Positions 26,640 through 34,745 of a DNA stretch of 35,980 nucleotides are shown piece after piece. How positions within the stretch are numbered: position 1 is the first letter of the stretch; each line of letters opens with the position of its first letter. The stretch lies in contig SHZN01000004.1 of assembly GCA_009692245.1 (NCBI GenBank), forward strand, positions 1 through 35,980, written 5' to 3'. The notes under the pieces are model-generated. The model was not told the origin of the DNA. It saw only the letters and a list, made by a program, of their open reading frames with translations, and made no database searches. The position numbers were made by a program, and so were the translations under genes. This DNA is from Gammaproteobacteria bacterium (GTDB lineage Bacteria > Pseudomonadota > Gammaproteobacteria > Steroidobacterales > Steroidobacteraceae).

Positions 26640-28789
26640 CCATGGACACGTACGCAACCGATCCCGGTCGGCGCGACTTCCTGAAGGTCTCGGCACTGGC
26701 CGGTGGCGGGCTGATCATCGGCCTGACGCTGCCTGGCTGCGGCAAGCGAGCGCCGGTCGCGGCTGCAGTTGGCGGCATGCCGAACGCCTGGCTCAAGATC
26801 GGCGGCGACAACCGTATCACGATATTAGTCGACCGATCTGAGATGGGGCAGGGCGTGTATACGGCGCTGCCGATGCTGCTCGCCGAGGAACTAGAGGTGC
26901 CGCTCGCGGCGATTGCAATCGAAGCGGCGCCGGCGGGCGCTGCCTATTTCAACCAGATGATCGGCGTGCAGCTCACTGGCGGGAGCACCAGCGTGCGCGA
27001 CGCCTGGACCCGGCTGCGCAAGGCGGGCGCGGCGGCGCGCGTGATGCTGATCCAGGCGGCCGCCACGGAATGGGACGTCGACGTTTCCGAATGCCACGTC
27101 GAAGGCGGGCGCGTGCTGAATGCCGATGGCGATGCCCTGACCTATGGCGAAGTTGCCGAGGCCGCATCGAAACTTCCGGTGCCGAAGGACGTGCCGCTCA
27201 AGCCGGCCGGCGAATTCAAGCTGATCGGCACGCGCGCCCGGCGCACTGACACCGCCGGCAAGGTTGACGGTTCCGCGCAGTTCGGCCTCGACGTGCAGCT
27301 GCCCGGCATGCTGTACGCGTCGCTGGCGCAGTGCCCCGTGCTCGGCGGCTCCGTGCAAAGCGTGGATTCCGCGGCTGCCGAAGCGATGTCCGGCGTGCGC
27401 CGCGTATTGACAACTGCAAGCGGCGTGGTCGTCGTGGCCGACCATTTCTGGCAGGCGCGCCAGGCCCGCGATGCGCTCAAGATCAGGTGGGACGCCGGCG
27501 CCAACGCCGTGCTCGACTCGAAGAAAGTGGCGGCAACGCTCGCGAAGGCGGCTGCATCCGGCGCCGGGCTTGCGGTGCGCAGCGACGGCGACGCGGCAGC
27601 AGCGATCAAGGGTGCGCACCAGGCCGTGCGCGCGGTCTATCGCCTGCCAATGCTGGCGCATTCGACGCTCGAGCCGATGAACTGCACGGCGGATGTTCGC
27701 GCCGACGGCTGCGACCTGCATGTCGGCACGCAGTGGCAGGACGCGGCCCAGGCCGCGGCCGCGAAGGCCGCGGGCCTCGAGCCCGCACAGGTGAACGTGC
27801 ACACGACGCTGCTCGGCGGTGGCTTCGGCCGGCGCATCGAAGTGGACTTCATACCGGCGGCGGTCGAGGCTTCGAAAGCGCTCGGCAAGCCGGTCAAGCT
27901 GATCTGGACCCGCGAAGACGACACGACGCATGACGCCTACCGCCCGCCGGCACACGACACGGTTACCGGTGCGCTCGATGCCGACGGACGGCTGGTCGCC
28001 TGGCAATTTCACATCGTCAGCCCTTCGATCACGGCCCGGGTGTTCGCCAGCCCGGACGCAGATCCGAAGGTCGCGGACGCTTTTGCGGTCGAGGCGGCGC
28101 AGAACTATCCGTATGACGTCCCCAACGTCTTGGTGACTTACCTGCGCCAGGAGATCGGCATCAAAGTCGGCTACTGGCGTTCGGTCAGCCATGCGCTCAA
28201 TTGCTTCGTCGCCGAGAGCTTCATGGACGAGCTGGCGCATGCGGCCGGCAAAGATCCATTCGAGTTCCGCCGCGCTATGCTCGACAAGCAGCCGCGCTTC
28301 AAGCGCGTGCTCGAAGCCGCCGCCGGCATGGTCGACTGGGGCAAGTCGCCGGCCGGCCGCCACCACGGCATCGCACTGATGGAGGGCTATGGCACTTACC
28401 TGGCGGAGGTGGCCGAAGTCTCGGTCACCGGCGGCGCGCTCAAGGTGCATCGCGTGGTCTGCGCGGTCGACTGCGGGCTAATGGTGAATCCCGCGATCGT
28501 CGAATCGCAGATCGAGAGCGGCATCATCTTCGGCCTGACCGCCGCGCTGTGGGGCGAGATCACGCTCGAGGGCGGCCGGGTGCGCGAGTCAAACTTCGAC
28601 AAGTACCGGCTGATGCGTCTGAACGAGGCGCCGGTCATCGAAGTCATGCTGCTCGACAGCGACGAGTCTCCGGGCGGCATCGGCGAACCGTCGACAGCGG
28701 TCGTGGCGCCGGCGGTCTGCAATGCGATCTTCGCGGCGACCGGCAAGCGCCTGCGCGAGCTACCGATCAGCCGGGCTTTCAAGATCTGA
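26636..28789 (+). CDS. Molybdopterin-binding large subunit, isoquinoline 1-oxidoreductase beta-like
   Basis: 717 aa. The N-terminus has a Tat signal ([19 protein letters not shown]), so the enzyme is probably folded with its cofactor and exported, carrying the small subunit along. Molybdenum-enzyme motifs: [34 protein letters not shown], and near the C-terminus [20 protein letters not shown], where the Glu of GGIGEP is the expected base. Substrate (N-heterocycle or aldehyde) cannot be told from sequence. No FAD subunit, cytochrome partner or XdhC-type chaperone is adjacent. The two-gene unit sits between yggT and yggS, where proC is expected. Confidence 0.93.
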   Translation: MTMDTYATDPGRRDFLKVSALAGGGLIIGLTLPGCGKRAPVAAAVGGMPNAWLKIGGDNRITILVDRSEMGQGVYTALPMLLAEELEVPLAAIAIEAAPAGAAYFNQMIGVQLTGGSTSVRDAWTRLRKAGAAARVMLIQAAATEWDVDVSECHVEGGRVLNADGDALTYGEVAEAASKLPVPKDVPLKPAGEFKLIGTRARRTDTAGKVDGSAQFGLDVQLPGMLYASLAQCPVLGGSVQSVDSAAAEAMSGVRRVLTTASGVVVVADHFWQARQARDALKIRWDAGANAVLDSKKVAATLAKAAASGAGLAVRSDGDAAAAIKGAHQAVRAVYRLPMLAHSTLEPMNCTADVRADGCDLHVGTQWQDAAQAAAAKAAGLEPAQVNVHTTLLGGGFGRRIEVDFIPAAVEASKALGKPVKLIWTREDDTTHDAYRPPAHDTVTGALDADGRLVAWQFHIVSPSITARVFASPDADPKVADAFAVEAAQNYPYDVPNVLVTYLRQEIGIKVGYWRSVSHALNCFVAESFMDELAHAAGKDPFEFRRAMLDKQPRFKRVLEAAAGMVDWGKSPAGRHHGIALMEGYGTYLAEVAEVSVTGGALKVHRVVCAVDCGLMVNPAIVESQIESGIIFGLTAALWGEITLEGGRVRESNFDKYRLMRLNEAPVIEVMLLDSDESPGGIGEPSTAVVAPAVCNAIFAATGKRLRELPISRAFKI

Positions 28790-28804
28790 CGGTGGACGGC
28801 GGCG

Positions 28805-29500
28805 TCAACCGCGCTCGCCGAAGAGTGCGGTGCCAATGCGAACGTGCGTCGCGCCCTCGACGATCGCGGATTCGAAATCGCTGCTCATGCCCATGGATAG
28901 CGCATCGAGCCGGTGCCCGGCGGCGTTCAGGGACTCGAGCAGGTTACGCAGTGCGCGAAACCAGTGACGCTGCCGCTCAGGATCCGTTTCCTCCGGTGGC
29001 AGGCACATCAGCCCGCGCAGCGAAATTCGCGGAAGCGATGCGATTCGTCCGGCGAGCGCCGGCAGTTCGCCGGGATCGACGCCGGCTTTCGTTGCCTCGC
29101 CGCCGAGCCGCACCTGGATGCAGACCGCGAGGGGCGCGCGTTCAGGCGGCCGTTGCTCGGACAGGCGTTCGGCGATCTTCAGTCGATCGACTGTGTGCAC
29201 CCAGTCGAACAGCTCGGCGACCGGCCGCGTCTTGTTGCTTTGCAGCGCGCCGATGAAATGCCAGGTGAGCATCCGGTCCTGAAGCGCGGCGAAGTGTTCG
29301 CGCGCCTCCTGCAGGTAATTCTCGGCGACGTCCGTCAGGCCACCGTCGACGGCCGCCACGACCCTTGCCAGTGGCTGGGACTTCGCGACGCCGACCAGCC
29401 TGAGGGCGGCCGGATCCCGGCCCGCGGCGCGGGCGGCGACTTCGATCTTTTCGCGCAAAAAGCCGAGCCTTTGAGCAGGATTCTGCGGAGTAGTTAACAT
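28805..29500 (-). CDS. yggS: Pyridoxal-phosphate homeostasis protein YggS
   Basis: 231 aa. A PLP-binding TIM-barrel protein that controls free PLP and amino-acid levels. Motifs: LRLVGVAKSQPLARVVA (the lysine binds PLP), VAENYLQEAREHF, WHFIGALQSNKTRPV, LRGLMCLPPEE and the phosphate-binding end LSMGMSSDFESAIVEG and THVRIGTALFGER. It is divergent from the pilT/pilU-type gene, as yggS-pilT commonly is in gammaproteobacteria. It ends 16 bp from the convergent molybdenum-enzyme gene; proC, usually next, is absent from the window. Confidence 0.95.
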   Translation of the reverse strand: MLTTPQNPAQRLGFLREKIEVAARAAGRDPAALRLVGVAKSQPLARVVAAVDGGLTDVAENYLQEAREHFAALQDRMLTWHFIGALQSNKTRPVAELFDWVHTVDRLKIAERLSEQRPPERAPLAVCIQVRLGGEATKAGVDPGELPALAGRIASLPRISLRGLMCLPPEETDPERQRHWFRALRNLLESLNAAGHRLDALSMGMSSDFESAIVEGATHVRIGTALFGERG

Positions 29501-29598
29501 ATTGGAGTGCGCTGGTCAGGGCTATCCTGACGCCGGCCCCGAGCTGCCAATGACTGGCCGCCGGGGTTCTCGTTCGTGCACCGAGCCAGGGAGTAGTA

Positions 29599-30660
29599 AT
29601 GGCTGTTGATATCGCCCAACTCTTGGCCTTTGCGGTCAAGAACAACGCGTCGGACCTGCACCTGTCCGCCGGCGTGCCGCCCATGATCCGCGTGGACGGC
29701 GACATCAAGCGCGTCAACATGCCGCCGCTGACGCACAAGGAAGTGCACAGCATGGTGTACGACATCATGAACGACAAGCAGCGCAAGGTGTTCGAGGAAT
29801 TCTTCGAGACCGACTTCTCGTTCGAGATCCCGAACCTGGCGCGGTTTCGCGTCAATGCCTTCAACCAGAATCGCGGCGCCGGCGCCGTATTCCGCAACAT
29901 TCCGTCGCTGATCAAGACGCTTGACGACCTGAATGCGCCGAAGGTATTCAGGGACCTGTGCATGCTGCCGCGCGGCCTGGTGCTGGTGACCGGCCCGACC
30001 GGCTCCGGCAAGTCGACGACGCTCGCTGGCATGGTCGATTACGTCAATGTCAACCGGCCCGAACACATCATCACGATCGAGGACCCGATCGAGTTCCTGC
30101 ACCAGAACCGCAAGGCAATCGTCAACCAGCGCGAAGTCGGGCTCGATACGCGCTCGTTTCCGCGGGCGCTGCGCGCAGCCATGCGCGCCGCGCCGGACGT
30201 GATCCTGATCGGCGAAATCCGTGACCGCGAGACCATGGAGGCCGCCATCACCCTGGCGGGAACCGGTCATCTGTGCATTGCGTCCCTGCATGCGAACAAC
30301 ACTGCCGAGACGCTCGACCGCATCATCAACATGTTCCCGCGCGACCAGCACACGCAGATTTTCCTCGACCTGTCGCAGTATCTTCGGGCCATCGTCTCGC
30401 AGCGTCTCGTGCGCGGCCGTAATAACAAGCGTTGCGCGGCCGTCGAGGTGATGCTGAATACGCCGCATATCCAGGACCTGATCAAGAAGGGTGATGTAAT
30501 CGGTATCAAGGAAGCGATGTTCGCGTCCAACGAGCGCGGCATCCAGAATTATGACATCGCGTTGCTGCACCTCTACAAGGAGGGGCGCATCGACATCGAG
30601 GAGGCGCTCAACAACGCCGACTCGCGCAGCAATCTCGAGACCCGCATCAACTTCGGGTAG
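29599..30660 (+). CDS. Type IV pilus retraction ATPase, PilT/PilU family (mixed features)
   Basis: 353 aa hexameric secretion ATPase family member that powers pilus retraction. The N-terminal ~140 residues are PilT-like (NNASDLHLSAGVPPMIRVDG, RFRVNAFNQNRGAGAVFR). Walker A is VTGPTGSGKSTTLAGM, the Asp box IITIEDPIEFLHQNRK, Walker B VILIGEIRDRETMEAAI, and the His box GHLCIASLHANN. From the Asp box on the protein reads like PilU (LDRIINMFPRDQHTQIF, AAVEVMLNTPHIQDLIKKG), and the PilT C-terminal AIRNLIRE motif is missing. A separate pilU does not follow. Start ATG 29599 has a GGGAGTAGTA leader. Assignment as ATPase is firm; PilT or PilU identity is not. Confidence 0.9.
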   Translation: MAVDIAQLLAFAVKNNASDLHLSAGVPPMIRVDGDIKRVNMPPLTHKEVHSMVYDIMNDKQRKVFEEFFETDFSFEIPNLARFRVNAFNQNRGAGAVFRNIPSLIKTLDDLNAPKVFRDLCMLPRGLVLVTGPTGSGKSTTLAGMVDYVNVNRPEHIITIEDPIEFLHQNRKAIVNQREVGLDTRSFPRALRAAMRAAPDVILIGEIRDRETMEAAITLAGTGHLCIASLHANNTAETLDRIINMFPRDQHTQIFLDLSQYLRAIVSQRLVRGRNNKRCAAVEVMLNTPHIQDLIKKGDVIGIKEAMFASNERGIQNYDIALLHLYKEGRIDIEEALNNADSRSNLETRINFG

Positions 30661-30682
30661 TCGCTGCGCGTGGGCTGCGCTT

Positions 30683-30741
30683 GGAAGGCGGCCCTCGCTC
30701 GCTCAGAAGATCGGACATTCGCTCGCCGAGGGCCGCCTTCC
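30683..30741. repeat. Intergenic palindrome E3a with GAGCGA core
   Basis: GGAAGGCGGCCCTCG (30683-30697) and CGAGGGCCGCCTTCC (30727-30741) are perfect 15-bp reverse complements; weaker outer arms extend the element to about 30665-30759. The core, read on the minus strand, has GAGCGA-14 nt-GAGCGA around GATC. It is the first of two palindromes placed head to tail between the convergent pilT/U-type and pyrK-like genes. Confidence 0.88.
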
Positions 30742-30789
30742 CGGCGCGCCACCCGCGCACGGACTCGGCTGCCGCCGATGTGGCTACAG

Positions 30790-30885
30790 GCCCGGCGCGC
30801 GAGGTGGCGGGATCCTCGCGAGGGAGCGAATAAAGATCGGTTGAGCGAACGAGCGAGGAATCCCGCCGGATCCCGCGCGCCGGGC
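30790..30885. repeat. Intergenic palindrome E3b with GAGCGA core
   Basis: Outer arms GCCCGGCGCGCG (30790-30801) and CGCGCGCCGGGC (30874-30885) match perfectly over 12 bp. Inner arms GGCGGGATCCTCGC (30806-30819) and GCGAGGAATCCCGCC (30853-30867) match with one bulge. The core is GAGCGA-ATAAAGATCGGTT-GAGCGA, very like E1. Together with E3a it fills the 247-bp gap; no gene is seen there. Confidence 0.88.
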
Positions 30886-30907
30886 TCGTGCCTTGATCTC
30901 CGTAACG

Positions 30908-31798
30908 TTATTCCGTGAAGACAGTGGCCGCGTCGAATACGGGACCGTCAACGCAGATGCGTTTCATGGCGGGACCGTCGGGTGTCTGTACGAGCACCGT
31001 GCAGCCCGCGCAACCGCCCACGGCGCAGGCCATGTTCTCCTCAAGCGACACCTGGCAGGGAAGACCAAGGCTGCTGCCGAGCGCTGCAACCGCGCGCAAC
31101 ATCGCTTCCGGTCCGCAGGCGAAGAGCTCGACCTTGGCCAGATGCGCAGGCGCGAGACTCGCAAGCCAAATCCGGGCGAGATCGGTCACATGGCCCGCAT
31201 GGCAGCCAAAATAACCGGCGAGACTCGCGAGGCGGTTGGGCACACCGCAGTCTTCGAGCGACGGCATGCAGGCCGTTGCGCCGGGTGGAATTCCCGACAC
31301 GCTGATCGTCGAGGTGCCGGTGCGAAACGGAAATGGCAGCTCCGAGCCCATCAGCACGAGCGGTTTCCATCCGCCGCGATGCTCCAGAGCAAGTGTCTCG
31401 GCGAGAAACACCAGCGGCGGGATTCCGACACCCCCACCAATCATTAGCGTGCGCGGTCGTTCGGCATGCGCGGTGAATCCCCTGCCGATCGGGCCGAGAC
31501 AGGACAGCATCTCTCCGGGTCTGCGTAACGCGAGTTCCGCGAGCCCGTGCCCGACGACCTTGTAGAGTACCTCGATCCAGCCCTCGGCGGAGGAGGCCCG
31601 CATGATGGACAGCGGCCGGCGCATCGGCAGGCCGGGGCCGCAATTCAGGTGGACGAAACTGCCGGGTGTTGCGGCCGCGGCGCACTTTGGCGCGCGCAGC
31701 CTCAGGACGAACTGCTCACCTTCGTACGCTTCATGAGCGACGACATTGGCCTGCTCGAGGAAGATCGTGCTGCGGTGGGGCCTGGCCACACCGCTCAC
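30908..31798 (-). CDS. Dihydroorotate dehydrogenase electron-transfer subunit-like (PyrK-type)
   Basis: 296 aa iron-sulfur flavoprotein of the PyrK/ferredoxin-reductase class. It has an FAD-binding RRPLSIMRA, a nucleotide-binding LMIGGGVGIPPLVFLAET, CGPEAMLRAVAAL, and a C-terminal [2Fe-2S] site ENMACAVGGCAGCTV with the fourth cysteine in RICVDGPVFD. PyrK passes electrons from dihydroorotate via PyrDB to NAD. No pyrD lies next to it, and gammaproteobacteria usually use the quinone-linked class 2 PyrD. It overlaps pyrB by 4 nt, which supports a pyrimidine role. Another NAD(P)H flavoprotein function cannot be excluded. Confidence 0.85.
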   Translation of the reverse strand: MSGVARPHRSTIFLEQANVVAHEAYEGEQFVLRLRAPKCAAAATPGSFVHLNCGPGLPMRRPLSIMRASSAEGWIEVLYKVVGHGLAELALRRPGEMLSCLGPIGRGFTAHAERPRTLMIGGGVGIPPLVFLAETLALEHRGGWKPLVLMGSELPFPFRTGTSTISVSGIPPGATACMPSLEDCGVPNRLASLAGYFGCHAGHVTDLARIWLASLAPAHLAKVELFACGPEAMLRAVAALGSSLGLPCQVSLEENMACAVGGCAGCTVLVQTPDGPAMKRICVDGPVFDAATVFTE

Positions 31799-32766
31799 GG
31801 CGCGCGCCCGCGGCGGGCTTCCGCGATGTGCGCGAGCACGGCCATCCTGATCGCGACGCCATTCGCGACTTGCCTGCGCATCACCGATTGCGGACCGTCG
31901 GCGACTTCGGAGGTGATTTCGACGCCGCGATTCATCGGCCCCGGGTGCATCACGATGGCCTGCGGCTTCGCCCGCGCCAGCCGCGCGGGCGTCAATCCGT
32001 AGAGTTCATGGTAGCGATCAATGTCGGTCGGCAGCGCTTCGGCGATCCGCTCCTTCTGGATGCGCAACATCATCACGACGTCGGCGCCAGCAATGCCTTC
32101 ATCGAAGGAAGAAAAGCGCCGCGCAGCCTGGAACTCATGCAATTCCGGCATCATCTCCATGGGCGCGACCAGGCGCAGTTCGGCGACGCCAAGCGCCGTC
32201 AGCGCGCAATGGGCGGAACGCGCGACGCGAGAGTGGCGGATGTCGCCGACGATCGTGACCGTCAGGCCGCGGAAATCGCCCTTGTGCTGCTGGATCGTCA
32301 GCGCGTCGAGCAGGCCCTGGGTCGGATGCGAGATGTGCGCTTCGCCGCCGGAAATCACGCTGACCTGGTCGCCGACGTGCCGTGCGACCAACTCGACGGT
32401 GCCGGGCTGCGCGTCGCGGATCACGAATACGTCCACCTGCATGGCCTCGAGCGTGTAGATCGTGTCGATGATCGACTCGCCCTTGATGCGCGAGGACAGC
32501 ATGACGTCGAGATTGAGCACGTCCGCGCCGAGTCGGCGTGCAGCGAGCTCGAATGACGCGCGGGTGCGGGTCGAAGGCTCGGCGAAAAGGCTGGCAACAG
32601 TCCAGTTGCGAAGATTGTCGCCACGCGGCGGTAACTGGCCGGGTGGGCACTGATAATCCTGTGCCCGCTTCAGCAGTTCGCGCATCAGGCCGGAATCGAG
32701 GCCATCAAGCGTGATCAGATGGCGCAGCCGGCCGTTGGTGTCGAGTTGTGGGAGCGGCTGCGTCAT
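31795..32766 (-). CDS. pyrB: Aspartate carbamoyltransferase, catalytic subunit
   Basis: Condenses carbamoyl phosphate and aspartate, the first committed pyrimidine step. 323 aa from ATG 32766 (MTQPLPQLDTNGRLRHLITL). Carbamoyl-phosphate motifs: FAEPSTRTRASFELAARRLG, then EAHISHPTQGLLDALTI, TIVGDIRHSRVARS and the C-terminal VMHPGPMNRGVEI. The start overlaps the ruvX stop as ATGA, and the end overlaps the PyrK-like gene, so the three are tightly coupled. The ORF-track start adds 11 residues inside ruvX. No pyrI, pyrR or pyrC-like gene is adjacent, unlike Pseudomonas, where pyrR lies before and pyrC' after pyrB. Confidence 0.97.
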   Translation of the reverse strand: MTQPLPQLDTNGRLRHLITLDGLDSGLMRELLKRAQDYQCPPGQLPPRGDNLRNWTVASLFAEPSTRTRASFELAARRLGADVLNLDVMLSSRIKGESIIDTIYTLEAMQVDVFVIRDAQPGTVELVARHVGDQVSVISGGEAHISHPTQGLLDALTIQQHKGDFRGLTVTIVGDIRHSRVARSAHCALTALGVAELRLVAPMEMMPELHEFQAARRFSSFDEGIAGADVVMMLRIQKERIAEALPTDIDRYHELYGLTPARLARAKPQAIVMHPGPMNRGVEITSEVADGPQSVMRRQVANGVAIRMAVLAHIAEARRGRAP

Positions 32767-33218
32767 CGGGCCGGTTCGCCGGGTTGTGCCCTCAGCCATT
32801 GCAGCAACAGGATGCGCGCGGCCTCGCGGTCCACTTCGCCGCGCCGCACCCGACGCGTCTTGCTGCCGCTGCGGCGGCGTTCGCGCAGCTCGTCCTCCGC
32901 TTCGCGCGACGAAAGTCTTTCATCCACCCGGTGGACCTCGATCCCGTACTGCTCGCCGAGCTGGTCTGCGAACTTCAATGCAGCCGTAGTAATGGCGGCG
33001 TTCGGGCCGGCCATATTATAGGGAACGCCGACCACGATCGCCGCAGGGCGCCATTCGGCGACGCAGCGACCGATCGCGTGCCAATCGGGTTCGCCGTCGA
33101 AGGCATCGATGGTCGCGAGTGCCTCTGCGGTTCCGGTCAGCGTATTGCCGACCGCGACGCCAATGCGCCGTAATCCATAGTCGAAGGAAAGCACCGTGCG
33201 CGTGGCCGGCGCAGGCAT
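32763..33218 (-). CDS. ruvX: Holliday junction resolvase-like RuvX (YqgF)
   Basis: 151 aa RNase-H-like nuclease; YqgF is also needed for 16S rRNA 5'-end maturation in E. coli. Motifs: VLSFDYGLRRIGVAVGN with the catalytic Asp, AAIVVGVPYNMAG, VHRVDERLSSREAEDEL, and VDREAARILLLQWL with the C-terminal acidic residue. The basic stretch RERRRSGSKTRRVRRG is a slightly longer loop than usual. It lies 3 nt after yqgE and overlaps pyrB, a conserved gammaproteobacterial order. Confidence 0.94.
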   Translation of the reverse strand: MPAPATRTVLSFDYGLRRIGVAVGNTLTGTAEALATIDAFDGEPDWHAIGRCVAEWRPAAIVVGVPYNMAGPNAAITTAALKFADQLGEQYGIEVHRVDERLSSREAEDELRERRRSGSKTRRVRRGEVDREAARILLLQWLRAQPGEPAR

Positions 33219-33221
33219 CCG

Positions 33222-33788
33222 TCAGGCGCGTCCCGCCTGGAGGCTGATGCGGGACAACTCGACGCCCAGGAGCCGCGCGGCTGCGTGCCAGCGCTGCTCG
33301 AATGGCAGGTCGAAGATCAGCGATTCATCGCAGGGCACTGTCAGCCAGGCGTTCTGCAGCATTTCCTCCTCGAGCTGGCCGGCATCCCAGCCGGCATAGC
33401 CGAGTGCTACCACCGCCTGGGAGGGTCCTTCGCCACGTGCCATCGCGGCCAGCACGTCACGTGAAGTCGTCACATGCAGCGTGTCGGAAACCGGCAAGGT
33501 CGAATCCCAGTCCTGCAGGCAGGGCCGGTGGAGCACGAACCCGCGGTCATTCTGGACCGGACCGCCACGCAGCACCGGCATGTCGCGCAGGCGCAGGTCG
33601 TCGCTCGTGAGCGCGAGCTGCTCGAGGACTTCGGACATCTTCATCTCGAGCGGCCGGTTGATCACGATACCGAGCGCGCCACGATCCGTGTGCTCGCATA
33701 CGAGTGTGACGCTCTGCGAAAAATTGGGATCCGCAAGCGAGGGCATTGCGACCAGGAGCTGATTATTGAGGTAGGCGCCAGCTGCCAT
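33222..33788 (-). CDS. yqgE: YqgE/AlgH family protein
   Basis: 188 aa. Family features: LNNQLLVAMPSLADPNFSQS at the N-terminus, VTLVCEHTDRGALGIVINRP, VLRGGPVQNDRGFVLHRP and ALGYAGWDAGQLEEEMLQNA. It was originally linked to alginate regulation in Pseudomonas (AlgH), but the biochemical role remains open. Start ATG 33788. It lies 3 nt before ruvX in the order tonB-yqgE-ruvX-pyrB known from Pseudomonas. Confidence 0.95.
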   Translation of the reverse strand: MAAGAYLNNQLLVAMPSLADPNFSQSVTLVCEHTDRGALGIVINRPLEMKMSEVLEQLALTSDDLRLRDMPVLRGGPVQNDRGFVLHRPCLQDWDSTLPVSDTLHVTTSRDVLAAMARGEGPSQAVVALGYAGWDAGQLEEEMLQNAWLTVPCDESLIFDLPFEQRWHAAARLLGVELSRISLQAGRA

Positions 33789-33842
33789 GACGCTAGTATC
33801 GGCTGCCGCCCGGCGGCGGTCAAAGCGCGAATGCGGGCTGAC

Positions 33843-34745
33843 TTAATGCGATTCAGCCGCGGGCACTTCGACAGCCGAGCCTGCGAGGCGACCGCCGACG
33901 AACTGCCCTTCGTAGGCGAAGCGCAGCACATCGTGGCGAATGGCCAGTTCGGCCGGAAACGCCTCGAATGGCGTCGAAAGCTTGAGGATCGCAATTGCGG
34001 CGTTGTCGAGCTCCGGATGGCCGCTGCTGCGGCGTACCCGGGCTTTGACGAGAGCGCCATTCGCCGCGAGTGCCACCTCGATGACCGGATTGCCGCTCAG
34101 GTCCCGGCGGCGGACCTCGTTCGGGAAGTGCATCGTGCCCACCTGCTCGACGCGGCGCTTCCAGGCGTCGAGATAAACCGCGACATCTGACGAGCGCGTG
34201 CTGGGCGTGACCAGCAATTCGCGCCGCTCCGTTCCCTTGAGCCCTAGTTCGGCGTCGTCGTCAAAGCCGGCCAGTGGTGATTGGTCACCTGCCAGTGAGC
34301 GCCGCGGCAGCGAGGGCAGGGACGCCGACGGGTCCTTGGCATCCGCGATGAAGCGCGGGCCGTGGTCCGAGCCGGTCAGGATGCTGGCCTCGCCACCGGC
34401 GGGGCCGCTCATCGATTGGACGCCGGCGCTGCCATCGATGTCGCCGGGCGACTCATCGGCCGCACCCGCCGAGCCAGGCTGCCGAGTCGCGTCCGCGCCA
34501 TTGCCGCTGCCCTGCTGGGTGCGCTGGGCGAGATAGCTGGCCCGTTCATTGATCGGTGCCTCGGGCAGGGTTTCCGCGACCAGCAGGACTTCGAGTGTCG
34601 GTACCGGTGAATCGTCGCGCCGCGGCGGCGCGAATGTGATGCCCAGGATGACGATCAGATGAAAGAGGCCGGCCAGGAACAGGGTGACGAACAGCCGGTC
34701 ATCGGCCGTGCCGCCACCCGGCGGCATGCCGGCGAGGCGATTCAC
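33843..34745 (-). CDS. TonB-family energy transducer
   Basis: 300 aa. A single N-terminal membrane anchor (LFVTLFLAGLFHLIVILGITF) is followed by a ~170-residue periplasmic linker and a C-terminal TonB domain (YLDAWKRRVEQVGTMHFPNE, NPVIEVALAANGALVKARVR, SSGHPELDNAAIAILK). The linker is rich in Gly, Ser, Asp and Ala, not the Pro/Lys/Glu repeats of classical TonB. No exbB or exbD is nearby. In Pseudomonas the matching gene between gshB and yqgE is also a TonB paralogue (tonB3, linked to twitching motility). It overlaps gshB by 4 nt. Confidence 0.92.
   Translation of the reverse strand: MNRLAGMPPGGGTADDRLFVTLFLAGLFHLIVILGITFAPPRRDDSPVPTLEVLLVAETLPEAPINERASYLAQRTQQGSGNGADATRQPGSAGAADESPGDIDGSAGVQSMSGPAGGEASILTGSDHGPRFIADAKDPSASLPSLPRRSLAGDQSPLAGFDDDAELGLKGTERRELLVTPSTRSSDVAVYLDAWKRRVEQVGTMHFPNEVRRRDLSGNPVIEVALAANGALVKARVRRSSGHPELDNAAIAILKLSTPFEAFPAELAIRHDVLRFAYEGQFVGGRLAGSAVEVPAAESH

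Noticed and set aside
26891-28450. 519-aa minus-strand ORF
   Set aside because: Antisense shadow of the molybdenum-enzyme large subunit, with no recognisable motif.
29514-29530. Hairpin GTCAGG-GCTAT-CCTGAC between yggS and the pilT/U-type gene
   Set aside because: Six base pairs only and in a divergent promoter region; too weak to call an operator or attenuator.
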